In this document: piece by piece, positions 8,422 to 15,794 of the stretch
How the letters are laid out: the number at the start of each line of letters is the position of its first letter
Position numbering within the stretch: the stretch's first letter is position 1
NCBI GenBank assembly: GCA_929200295.1
Contig: CAKMZE010000003.1
Coordinates: 27,078-53,449, forward strand
DNA length: 26,372 nucleotides
From: an uncultured Alphaproteobacteria bacterium
GTDB taxonomy: Bacteria; Pseudomonadota; Alphaproteobacteria; Rhodobacterales; Rhodobacteraceae
Reading direction: 5' to 3'
Notes under the pieces: model-generated
What the model saw: the letters and a program-made list of their open reading frames with translations, nothing else
What the model was told of the DNA's origin: nothing
Database searches by the model: none
Position numbers and translations under genes: made by a program

Positions 8422-9633
8422 ATGACATTTTCGACGCCCCGACGCATTTTGATCGTCGTGGAAAACCTTCCTGTGCCTCTTGACCGCCGGGTCTGGCTTG
8501 AGGCGACCACACTCCAAGCCGCAGGTTATCAGGTCTCGGTGATCTGCCCGATGGGCCGGGGCTGGGACAAACCCTATGAGGTTATCGAGGGGGTACATAT
8601 TTACCGCCACTCTGAGCCGCCCGAGGCCCATAGCGGCGCTGTGGCTTATGCGCGTGAATATTTGCATGCGTTGCGCGCCTGGTTTCGGCTGGCGCGGCTG
8701 GTCTGGCGCGCGCGTGGGTTTGATGTGATCCAAGGGTGCAATCCACCTGATCTAATCTTTATCTTAGCGTGGTGGTACAGGCTTTGGGGCGTGCGTTATA
8801 TGTTTGACCATCATGATGTCTGCCCCGAGCTTTTTGAAGCGAAGTTCGATAAAAAGGGGCTGCTCTACCGGGTGATGCTCTGGTGGGAGCGGCTGACCTT
8901 TGCCACAGCATCCGTGTCGATGGCGACCAATGAGAGCTTCAAAGCAATCGCCGTGCGCCGGGGGAAAATGGCGCCCGAGGATGTGTTTGTGGTGCGCTCG
9001 GCGCCAAAGATTGATAATTTTATCCCGGGTCCGGGGGATAAGAGCTACCGCAAGGGGGCCAAAACCGTGATGGGTTATGTCGGGGTGATTGGCCAGCAAG
9101 AGGGCATGGACCTTTTGGTTGATGCCGCAGATCACTTGATCAATACGCTGGGTCATAAGGATGTGCATTTCGTTATCGTGGGCTTTGGTCCGCATCTTGA
9201 GATCGTACAAGAAGACGTCAAATCCCATGGATTAGACTCTTATTTCACCTTCACAGGGCCTTTGTATGGGGCGGATATGTTGGCTGTGCTGAATGCCATT
9301 GATATTGGGGTGTCGCCTGATCCAAAGAATGCGATGAATGATATTTCAACGATGAATAAGGTGATGGAATACATGACGCTAGAAAAGCCTTGCGTGCAGT
9401 TTGACCTGACCGAAGGGCGGGTGTCGGCGCAGGATGCCGCCCTTTATGCGACAGCCAATGACCCGATTGATTTTGGTGATCAGATTGCCGCCTTGATTGC
9501 AGATCCAAAGGCGCGGGCGCGGATGGGCAAAGAGGGCCGCACGCGTGTGTTGGGGGCATTGTCATGGGCACATTCGGCGCCAGTGCTCTTGGCGGCCTAT
9601 GACCGGATCTTTGAAAAACGCGGGCAGGGGTGA
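8422..9633 (+). CDS. Family 4 (GT4) glycosyltransferase
   Basis: This 403-residue enzyme is predicted to be a retaining GT-B fold glycosyltransferase that transfers a sugar from a nucleotide donor to a growing polysaccharide or lipid-linked glycan at the inner membrane. The N-terminal acceptor domain begins RILIVVENLPVPLDRRVWLE, a pattern common in GT4 proteins, followed by GYQVSVICP and FDHHDVCPELFEAKF. The C-terminal donor domain shows MGYVGVIGQQEGMDLLVDA, FVIVGFGP and MNKVMEYMTLEKPCVQFDLTE, the region corresponding to the EX7E donor-binding motif. The start has AGGA nine bases upstream. It is divergent from ugd, whose product could feed it, and is followed after 92 bases by the DUF2793 gene. 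Sugar specificity cannot be deduced. Confidence 0.92.
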   Translation: MTFSTPRRILIVVENLPVPLDRRVWLEATTLQAAGYQVSVICPMGRGWDKPYEVIEGVHIYRHSEPPEAHSGAVAYAREYLHALRAWFRLARLVWRARGFDVIQGCNPPDLIFILAWWYRLWGVRYMFDHHDVCPELFEAKFDKKGLLYRVMLWWERLTFATASVSMATNESFKAIAVRRGKMAPEDVFVVRSAPKIDNFIPGPGDKSYRKGAKTVMGYVGVIGQQEGMDLLVDAADHLINTLGHKDVHFVIVGFGPHLEIVQEDVKSHGLDSYFTFTGPLYGADMLAVLNAIDIGVSPDPKNAMNDISTMNKVMEYMTLEKPCVQFDLTEGRVSAQDAALYATANDPIDFGDQIAALIADPKARARMGKEGRTRVLGALSWAHSAPVLLAAYDRIFEKRGQG

Positions 9634-9725
9634 CGCCCGCGCGCAACGCACGCAAGGCTTAGCCTGTCTTTACTTCTCTCACTGATTTTCGGGCGTGATT
9701 TTCCCTTTTGCAAGGTGCGCGCCCC

Positions 9726-10478
9726 ATGTCTCAGATCTCGACCCATCTCCAGCTGCCCTATATCCAACCGGCGCAGGCGCAAAAGCATGTCACCCATAAT
9801 GAGGCGATTGAGCTGTTGGATGTGATTGTGCAGCTCACCGTACAAGGTTTTGCAGCGGACACCCCGCCCGCAACCCCCAGCGAGGGGGAAACCTGGGCGC
9901 TCGGCGCAACCCCCACAGGTGTCTGGGCAGGCCAAGCGCAGCAGATCGCCTCGTGGCGGGCAGGGGGGTGGATCTTTATCGCCCCTGTTGCGGGGTGGCG
10001 CGCTTATAGTGTCACGGATGTGCAAACCCGGGTTTATGATGGCATTGCTTGGGTCGGAACGGTGTCTTTTGAAAATCTGCCCGGTCTTGGGGTCAATGCC
10101 ACATCAGATGCGACCAATAAGCTGGCGGTTTCTGCTGAGGCGAGCCTTTTTAATCATGCAGGGGCTGGCCATCAGCTGAAGCTGAACAAGGCCACCTCAG
10201 GGGATACCGCGTCATTGCTGTATCAGACCAATTGGTCAGGTCGCGCAGAGATGGGGCTGACTGGTGGCGATGATTTTGCCATCAAGGTCAGCGATGGCAG
10301 CGCGTGGTTCACCGGGCTGACAGTGCGTCATGCCTCAGGTGTGGTGCAGGTTGATAGCCTGTTGAATTTGCCGCCACAGGCGACCCCAGCGACCGCCGCT
10401 GCGGGGGATATTTACTTTGACAGCACATCAAACAAACTGCGCTGTTATGATGGGACGCTTTGGCAGGATCTTTTTTGA
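9726..10478 (+). CDS. DUF2793-domain protein, phage tail-like
   Basis: This 250-residue protein opens with the characteristic DUF2793 pattern: HLQLPYIQPAQAQKHVTHNE, then VQLTVQ, PSEGETWALG and WRAYSVTDVQTRVYDGIAWV over about residues 1-115. The C-terminal half is a separate beta-rich region ending in AAAGDIYFDSTSNKLRCYDGTLW, a pattern also common at the ends of phage tail-fibre-like proteins. DUF2793 proteins in Rhodobacteraceae are often found with prophage or gene transfer agent tail genes; here no other phage gene is nearby. No signal peptide is visible. I chose the ATG at 9726 because AAGGTG lies eight bases upstream; an in-frame TTG at 9708 is less likely. Placement between the glycosyltransferase and the export gene suggests a surface or glycan-related role, which is inference. 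Confidence 0.88.
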   Translation: MSQISTHLQLPYIQPAQAQKHVTHNEAIELLDVIVQLTVQGFAADTPPATPSEGETWALGATPTGVWAGQAQQIASWRAGGWIFIAPVAGWRAYSVTDVQTRVYDGIAWVGTVSFENLPGLGVNATSDATNKLAVSAEASLFNHAGAGHQLKLNKATSGDTASLLYQTNWSGRAEMGLTGGDDFAIKVSDGSAWFTGLTVRHASGVVQVDSLLNLPPQATPATAAAGDIYFDSTSNKLRCYDGTLWQDLF

Positions 10479-10647
10479 ATAACCCGCCGATTGTTTCCAA
10501 TACCGCGTAATATCGGTAAGCGATTGTTGCTCAAAAACATACAATCTCATGATTTCGCCCTAATCTAACCACAATCGACCAGCATATCTGGCCCAAGTCA
10601 GGAGCGGATCAACCGCCCGACATCCGTAAAAGATTATGGAGACAGGC

Positions 10648-11274
10648 ATGCGACGGTCATTAATTTATACAAGTCTTGCACTTGTGGTATCGCTTTTTGT
10701 AGCGAGCACGGTGTCTGCGCAACAAAACAGCTATCGGATCCGTCCGGGGGATGTTTTGCGGATCGAGGTGATCGAAGACACCAGCTTGAACCGCTCTGCG
10801 CTGGTGTCTCCAGATGGGCGGATTTCGGTGCCGCTTGCGGGGCCTATCCGGGCTGCGGGGCGGTCGATTGAAATGGTGCAAGAAGAGCTGACAAAACAAT
10901 TGGCGGTGAACTTTCAATCCGTGCCAAATGTGTTTGTCGCACTTGAGCGTCTGGCCGAGCGCAAGCCCGTTGAACGCCCTGTCGAGGAACCAGACCCAAC
11001 CGTTGAGGTGTTTGTTTTGGGTGAGGTGGGCAGCCCAGGCAAAATGGTGATCGCGCCAAATTCAACATTATTGCAGGTCTTTGCGCAAATGGGCGGCTTT
11101 ACCCGCTTTGCAGCTAAGACCCGGGTGCAGCTGCGCCGGACCGATGAGAATGGTGTCGAAAACGTCTATGGGTTGAATTATGAGGCGATTGAAGCCGGGC
11201 TGAGCAATGATGGCATGGTCACGGTGATGACTGGCGATGTGATCGTCGTCCCTCAGCGGCATTTGTTCGAATAA
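10648..11274 (+). CDS. Wza-like polysaccharide export protein (Poly_export + SLBB)
   Basis: This 208-residue protein belongs to the outer-membrane polysaccharide export family. A signal peptide (MRRSLIYTSLALVVSLFVAS, cleavage near VSAQQ) precedes a Poly_export domain opening YRIRPGDVLRIEVIED with SPDGRISVPLAGPI (about 30-90). An SLBB domain follows (VEVFVLGEVGSPGKMVI... LLQVFAQMGGFTRFA, about 120-200) and the protein ends MTGDVIVVPQ. It is much shorter than classical Wza (about 380 residues), has one SLBB rather than two, lacks the C-terminal membrane helix and has no lipobox Cys. It is therefore likely a periplasmic or peripheral export component. The ATG at 10648 has GGAG six bases upstream; an ATG at 10636 overlaps that signal. 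The beta-barrel gene follows after about 100 bases and could complement the missing outer-membrane part. Confidence 0.92.
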   Translation: MRRSLIYTSLALVVSLFVASTVSAQQNSYRIRPGDVLRIEVIEDTSLNRSALVSPDGRISVPLAGPIRAAGRSIEMVQEELTKQLAVNFQSVPNVFVALERLAERKPVERPVEEPDPTVEVFVLGEVGSPGKMVIAPNSTLLQVFAQMGGFTRFAAKTRVQLRRTDENGVENVYGLNYEAIEAGLSNDGMVTVMTGDVIVVPQRHLFE

Positions 11275-11373
11275 ATCTAGCGTTATCAGATCGTTTCTGC
11301 TAATCTTGACACAAGATCTGGTCGCTCTGTTGTGAAGCAGGGTGAAACCGGGCAAATCAAGAGGCGGCAGGCA

Positions 11374-12651
11374 GTGACCCCATCGGTGAAAAGAATATGC
11401 GCGGCAGCGACCGCATGTGCTGTGGTGATTTCAACAACAGCTCTGGCACGGGATAAACGCGACCCAGGGGGGATGATATCGACCTTGGATTTCTCGCAAC
11501 GGGTGACGGTGAATAAAAACCCTGCGTTAGAGCCTGGATCTGACAGTGAGATTTATTCGACGCGGACCTATCTGAATTATAATTTCTCCTCTGAGACGCG
11601 CACGCAATTGTTTGATTTACGTGTTGGCAGCGCGTTGAAATTTTCCACGACGGATGCAAGTTCGGATATCCGCATGGGCTCTGTCGATCCGCGGATCTAT
11701 CTGTCTTATAGCCAGTATTCGAGCAGCAGCCGGCTTGATGTCACAGCAAACTTTGTGCGTGGTAGTATCGGAAATATCAATCCTTTGCTTGATGCCGCTG
11801 ACCCGCTGGACCCGGACCGGCTCGCACCCGATTTTGCCAAGCTCACAGGATCGGGCCGCCGTGATGCGGTTGGGCTTGGGGCGACACTGGCGATTTGGAA
11901 TGACGCGCGGTTCGGGATGAGCTTTTCGGCGAACCTGTCGCATCTTGATTATCATGATGCGACACACCCCGCGCTGCAAGACACGACACAAGGGTCTTAT
12001 CTCATTGGCACACGCTATGACATATCAGAGGTGCTGACGGCCACGGCTGATCTGCATTATACGTCACTTGGGGTGAATACCACGGATGGGTCCCGCACTG
12101 GGATCGATCTGGGGTTCACCCTGTCGCAGCCAGATGGCAGCTATAGCGGGCAGGCGCGCTTTGTGAATGGTGAGGATGGGTTGCAAACGGGGCTGCTTTT
12201 TGCCCGCACATTAGAGCGCCCAACCGAAATTTATACGCTGTCGCTTGGGGCTGCGCGCGCGACAACGGGCGAAGTTTTTCCGACCGGGTATGTGTCAGTG
12301 CAACATGAAGCGCCGGATATGGATATTTCGCTCACAGCAGAGCGACGTTTGAACATTAGCACAGATGACACCGAAGAAATGCTGACCACCCTGTCCTTGG
12401 GTGCGGCCACACAGCTCAGCGAATATGGCCGCCTTGGGATGGATGTTGATTACGGCGATAGCCTTGGGCTGGTCAATGACAACCGCGCGACCTTATCCAG
12501 CGTCAAGGTGAGCTATTATCATGCGCTCAGCGAAGATTGGACGGCGAGCGCCCGGGTTCTTTATAATACCCGCAAAGCAACAGGCGAGGAGCGGGCGGAT
12601 AACACCTCTTTTGCTCTGACACTCAGCCGGAGCTTTGATTTGCGGCATTAG
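11374..12651 (+). CDS. Outer-membrane beta-barrel protein of the polysaccharide locus
   Basis: The product is about 425 residues. A signal peptide (KRICAAATACAVVISTTALA, cleaved before RDKRD) is followed by repeated amphipathic strands with aromatic ends: TYLNYNF, LFDLRVGSAL, IYLSYSQYS, LDVTANFVRG, ATADLHYTSLGV, KVSYYHAL and WTASARVLYN. The last strand ends FALTLSRSFDLRH, close to the barrel signature of a terminal aromatic strand. No named family is recognised. I prefer the GTG at 11374, with GAGG nine bases upstream and a compact signal peptide; a GTG at 11332 is the longest possibility. It follows the export gene, so a role as polysaccharide porin or secretin-like barrel is plausible but unproven. 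Its TAG stop overlaps the stop of the convergent PIN gene by three bases. Confidence 0.85.
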   Translation: MTPSVKRICAAATACAVVISTTALARDKRDPGGMISTLDFSQRVTVNKNPALEPGSDSEIYSTRTYLNYNFSSETRTQLFDLRVGSALKFSTTDASSDIRMGSVDPRIYLSYSQYSSSSRLDVTANFVRGSIGNINPLLDAADPLDPDRLAPDFAKLTGSGRRDAVGLGATLAIWNDARFGMSFSANLSHLDYHDATHPALQDTTQGSYLIGTRYDISEVLTATADLHYTSLGVNTTDGSRTGIDLGFTLSQPDGSYSGQARFVNGEDGLQTGLLFARTLERPTEIYTLSLGAARATTGEVFPTGYVSVQHEAPDMDISLTAERRLNISTDDTEEMLTTLSLGAATQLSEYGRLGMDVDYGDSLGLVNDNRATLSSVKVSYYHALSEDWTASARVLYNTRKATGEERADNTSFALTLSRSFDLRH

Positions 12652-13238
12652 AGTGCATCATAATGCTCGTGCATAAGTGACGCCGTCTTGATCATAGCTT
12701 CACCTTCACAAAGTGTAATGAGTTTTCGGGGTGTAATTTTTGGGTTTTTTAGGCGCACGCGCATGTTGCGCAAGGTTGCTATGGTTGTTGAAGGATTGAG
12801 CGATATGCAATCTGCAAAGAAGCTATCGCTCGCCAGCGGCTCAATATCAAAGGGTGCACAATAGTCTTTGGGAAAATCTTTGAGGTTGTCAGTCACGATG
12901 ACAGATGCGCAGGTTTTAATAGCTGCTGCAAGCACATGGCGGTCTTTTGCGTTGATACTCTCTAACGTTTGTTCAAGTACTTCAAAACCTTCTACCGAGG
13001 CTTCCTCAAATGCCGTACACATATTCTTACACTGGCGAGCCGCATTTTTTTGAGGCTCTGGGTTTTTTCTACGCCGGAGCAGTTTCTCTATCGTGCGTTC
13101 AGTCTCTGCCATGATTTTATTAGACCAACGCACACGGAAGAACTCCTCTCGAGCAAATGAGAGGAGTATGTTTCGTTTAAGTGCGCTGGCCAGAATATTC
13201 GCGTCAACGAGCACTGTAAAGCGGTCTGCTTGGTAATT
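12648..13238 (-). CDS. PIN-domain toxin (probable RNase) of a type II TA module
   Basis: The product is 197 residues and starts at a GTG whose first base is 13241; the interval given here covers all but that codon's three bases, which overlap the antitoxin stop as GTGA. The N-terminal PIN nuclease domain shows FTVLVDANILASA with acidic Asp13, a Glu at about 46 (MAETERTIE), NAKDRHVLAAA with Asp100, and VIVTDNLKDFP with Asp118 and Asp122. These would form the metal-binding site of a VapC-like ribonuclease. About 70 further residues (130-197) extend beyond the core and hold LRNMRVRLKNPKITPRKL, function unknown. PIN toxins cleave tRNA or other RNA when the antitoxin is lost. The gene is translationally coupled to the HTH antitoxin and uses more AT-rich codons than its neighbours, consistent with a mobile module. 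Confidence 0.85.
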   Translation of the reverse strand, partial: NYQADRFTVLVDANILASALKRNILLSFAREEFFRVRWSNKIMAETERTIEKLLRRRKNPEPQKNAARQCKNMCTAFEEASVEGFEVLEQTLESINAKDRHVLAAAIKTCASVIVTDNLKDFPKDYCAPFDIEPLASDSFFADCISLNPSTTIATLRNMRVRLKNPKITPRKLITLCEGEAMIKTASLMHEHYDAL

Positions 13239-13705
13239 CACAGTATGCTGTTTTCTCCATCAAATTCTGCCAAATCAGCAAGAGCGGTGTCACGCTCACT
13301 ATCGCGTTTGTCTTTGTAAGCGAACAAGTCACTCGCTTTGATACGCCTGTGACGGCCTACTGTTCCGAATGGTACATCACCGCGCTCCAGAATCTTAATC
13401 AGATGCGGGCGAGATATATTCAACAGGTCTGCTGCTTGTTGTGTCGTAAGTTGACTATCAAGTGGGATAAGCTGGAACCCTTTTCCACTACTAATCAAAC
13501 GTAATACTTCCAAAAAGGAGTGTGTAAGCGCAGGAGAGAGCGTGATAGGCCGTGTTTTGCCCTCCACATTTGCGACGTTGATGATGGTGTCGTCGTTCTC
13601 TTTTATTTGAGAGGCGATGATTTGTCTAAGCATCTCGGCATTTGTGCTTTCCAATTTAGTTGGCAAGCGTTCATCAAAAGCCGACGCTGGGGATGCTGCG
13701 CTCAT
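13238..13705 (-). CDS. HTH (excisionase-type) antitoxin
   Basis: This 155-residue protein is the presumed antitoxin and autorepressor of the PIN toxin. A winged-helix excisionase-family DNA-binding domain spans about residues 84-133 (LTTQQAADLLNISRPHLIKI followed by the wing VGRHRRIKASDLFAYK). The N-terminal 80 residues are helical and unrecognised. The C-terminal acidic tail (ALADLAEFDGENSIL) would be the toxin-neutralising segment by analogy with related antitoxins. I chose the ATG at 13705, with a GAAAG-type signal upstream; a TTG at 13735 is possible but less likely. The TGA stop overlaps the toxin's GTG (GTGA), as is usual for antitoxin-first TA operons. Direct and inverted repeats at 13769-13837 upstream could be its operator. 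Confidence 0.85.
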   Translation of the reverse strand: MSAASPASAFDERLPTKLESTNAEMLRQIIASQIKENDDTIINVANVEGKTRPITLSPALTHSFLEVLRLISSGKGFQLIPLDSQLTTQQAADLLNISRPHLIKILERGDVPFGTVGRHRRIKASDLFAYKDKRDSERDTALADLAEFDGENSIL

Positions 13706-13768
13706 GGGTATTTCTTTCAGATTGTGTGTTCTCAAAATTATTTTTTGCAGGCGCTTTATGCGTCATTA

Positions 13769-13837
13769 CGGTAGCAATACCGCAATATTCGCAATATTCG
13801 CAACAGTTTTTTGTCACTAATGAGTAAACAAACTGTT
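13769..13837 (-). promoter_or_regulatory. Repeat-rich operator candidate upstream of the TA operon
   Basis: The stretch contains CGGTA-gcaa-TACCG (13769-13782, 5-base perfect arms), two tandem 9-mers GCAATATTC (13782-13799) preceded by a GCAATACC variant, and an 8-base perfect inverted repeat AACAGTTT (13802-13809)/AAACTGTT (13830-13837) with a 20-base spacer. It lies 64-132 bases before the antitoxin ATG. Repeats here fit autoregulation by the HTH antitoxin; which of them is bound is unknown. Confidence 0.45.
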
Positions 13838-13896
13838 TAAGCCGGGAACTATGGCGTCAAATTAAGATAGTTTATATCGTGCTTATGGTGCGATTT

Positions 13897-15486
13897 TCAC
13901 TCAGGAATGAACTGGGGCAGGCGCGGCAGCAAATCGGCCATGAAACCTTGCAATCGGGCGTCTGCGGTGGCTTCATCCTCACCATCTAAAATCGGTGTCA
14001 CGAAACGCACGATCGCCCCATCGGTGCGCCCGCGGGTCAGGCTGTCATAGATCACCGTCATCTTAGCAGCATAATCATTGGTCATCCGGCGCCCGCGCTG
14101 TTCAAACCAATAATAGACCAATTGCTTTGATAGCCCCTGCTCGATAACTGCACGATTAAGGGTGAAATCCCCATAAATAGTATCTGGAAATTGCACGGGC
14201 GTGGGGTCGATTGAATAGACCTCCCATCCGCCGACAGGCAGGCAGACCTCGGGGCTATGGATGCCAGAGCCTTCGGTTTGTTTGGCGTACCATGCGGAAA
14301 AGACATTGATAGTCGGGCCGCCCTCGGGCTGCATATAGGTGGCGTTGATATAATCGGTGGCGCCTAAGACCTCTTCGATCTGCGGCTCAAGCGGGGTGAT
14401 ATAGGCGTGCCATCCGTTGATGTTTCGGGGGAAAAGCGCAAAATTATCCCGCTCAGGCATGACCCGCTCAGGCGCGGGGATCAGCAAAAACCCCGCAGTC
14501 ATCAGGGCGCTGAACAAGGCCCCGCCAATAAGACCACGCGATGGGGCAAGCTGGCGCAGTTTCGCGGCCTCTGCCCCCAGACCATTTGTGTCGAGATCAA
14601 TGACATCACGCAAAGGTTTCGGGTCACGTGTCAGCCGTTGTAACCCGATGGCCATTGCAAACAGGAGGCCAATACAGGCACCAAAGATCACCCAGCCTTC
14701 GAACCAATGTAGAAACCCTTCGGCCTGACCAATGCCGTAGCTATTGACCAATATCCCGATAACGCCAATGCGAAAGGCATTCATAAAGACGGTCAAGGGG
14801 GCGGCCATCACAAACAGCACAGCCTTATGCCAGAACGGCCCCCGATAGAGGATCGCATAGAGGTACGAAAACGACAGGATCGGAAAGAGATAGCGCAGGC
14901 CAGAGCAGGCCTCGGCCACTTGCAATTGATAGATGCCTAGATCGATCACATTGCCTTGGAGAAACACCGGGATATCGGCAAGGCGGATAAACCAGACGCC
15001 AATCTCGCTTGAGACCATCTGTAAAAAGATCGTCATCTGCCAATAGATGAACTGGGGCAGGGGGAGCATAAAGACCAGATGCAGCACAGGGGCCCAATGA
15101 AGACGGCCGCGCTGCCAGCCAAAGCAGATCAACAGCACAGCCCCAGTCCAAAGGATCAGCGCATATGTGACCAGATCAGGGATCTGCACCAGATTGCCAA
15201 AGATCCCCAACGCCAGCGCAAAACCCAAGAGGAAGATCCCTGGGCGGCGATCAATAGGTCCGGCGTAAGGCCCCGCCTGGCGCAGTTCTCGGAGGAAAAG
15301 ATAAAGCGAAATAAGCGGGATAAGCGGCCCGTGGCTGTATTCCGGCGTGATCCAAGCCGTGCCAAGGGATTGGATCCCAAGCCAGAAAACAGGGAGTGCG
15401 GCACAGGTGAGCACCATCAACCAAAGCATTCCTGCCTGCGGCAAGAGAAGATACGCAAAACGTGTAGAGATCAGCCCAGTTGTCAT
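13897..15486 (-). CDS. xrtD: Exosortase fused to an EpsI domain (XrtD-type)
   Basis: This 529-residue integral inner-membrane protein is an exosortase, a transpeptidase-like enzyme that processes C-terminal sorting tags on exported proteins. Residues 1 to about 285 hold about eight membrane segments. The catalytic triad is visible: Cys194 in AEACSGLRYL, Arg239 in NAFRIGVIGI and His260 in GFLHWFEGW. Residues about 310-529 form a C-terminal EpsI domain (NINGWHAY, ADYIN-type region, SGIHSPEVCLPVGGWEVYS, YYWFEQRGR). The fusion architecture in Rhodobacterales matches XrtD, whose known tag is VPLPA-CTERM; the subtype call is from memory of the family. No protein in this window ends in such a tag. 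The ATG at 15486 forms an ATGA overlap with a possible upstream small ORF. The nearby polysaccharide genes fit the usual exosortase-exopolysaccharide association. Confidence 0.92.
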   Translation of the reverse strand: MTTGLISTRFAYLLLPQAGMLWLMVLTCAALPVFWLGIQSLGTAWITPEYSHGPLIPLISLYLFLRELRQAGPYAGPIDRRPGIFLLGFALALGIFGNLVQIPDLVTYALILWTGAVLLICFGWQRGRLHWAPVLHLVFMLPLPQFIYWQMTIFLQMVSSEIGVWFIRLADIPVFLQGNVIDLGIYQLQVAEACSGLRYLFPILSFSYLYAILYRGPFWHKAVLFVMAAPLTVFMNAFRIGVIGILVNSYGIGQAEGFLHWFEGWVIFGACIGLLFAMAIGLQRLTRDPKPLRDVIDLDTNGLGAEAAKLRQLAPSRGLIGGALFSALMTAGFLLIPAPERVMPERDNFALFPRNINGWHAYITPLEPQIEEVLGATDYINATYMQPEGGPTINVFSAWYAKQTEGSGIHSPEVCLPVGGWEVYSIDPTPVQFPDTIYGDFTLNRAVIEQGLSKQLVYYWFEQRGRRMTNDYAAKMTVIYDSLTRGRTDGAIVRFVTPILDGEDEATADARLQGFMADLLPRLPQFIPE

Positions 15487-15767
15487 TGGTTCCGATTAGG
15501 CAACAATCGGGGCATAAATAGGGCGATTAATCGTTTTTTAACTGTTGGGGTCAGTTGCGGATAGGGGCGAAATCTTATGCTAAGAAAATTTGGATCTCTG
15601 TCCCACTTGAACTTGCAGGGGTATACATCGTTTTCAGTCTTCGCATGGAAACCAGCATCTTGCGCATTATTTAACGCGCCCCAAGCCGCATATAGAAACC
15701 ACCTTTCCTCGTTTGGAATTGCGCGCCACACTTCTGAAATGTTACTCTCAGATCGTTGGATAACCAA
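15483..15767 (-). CDS. Possible small ORF coupled to the exosortase gene
   Basis: The 94-codon frame begins at a TTG (15767) and ends in a TGA that overlaps the exosortase ATG as ATGA, an arrangement found at several genuine junctions in this window. The protein (VWRAIPNEERWFLYAAWGAL, then a mixed region, ending KKRLIALFMPRLLPNRNQ) has balanced composition, no signal peptide and no recognised domain. Arguments against: the start is TTG with no clear Shine-Dalgarno sequence, codon use is poor in the GC-ending codons preferred nearby, and an overlapping plus-strand frame also exists. It fills most of the 308-base gap between the exosortase and the flavoprotein, where I see no other gene. The alternative is untranslated leader or promoter DNA. 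Confidence 0.35.
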   Translation of the reverse strand: MVIQRSESNISEVWRAIPNEERWFLYAAWGALNNAQDAGFHAKTENDVYPCKFKWDRDPNFLSIRFRPYPQLTPTVKKRLIALFMPRLLPNRNQ

Positions 15768-15794
15768 CGATGGCTAAACTCGAAAGTACACATT

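Noticed and set aside
13906..15060. 14-base exact repeat within the exosortase gene (minus strand CTGCCCCAGTTCAT)
   Set aside because: Both copies encode LPQFI in different domains; most likely coincidence of a favoured codon set.
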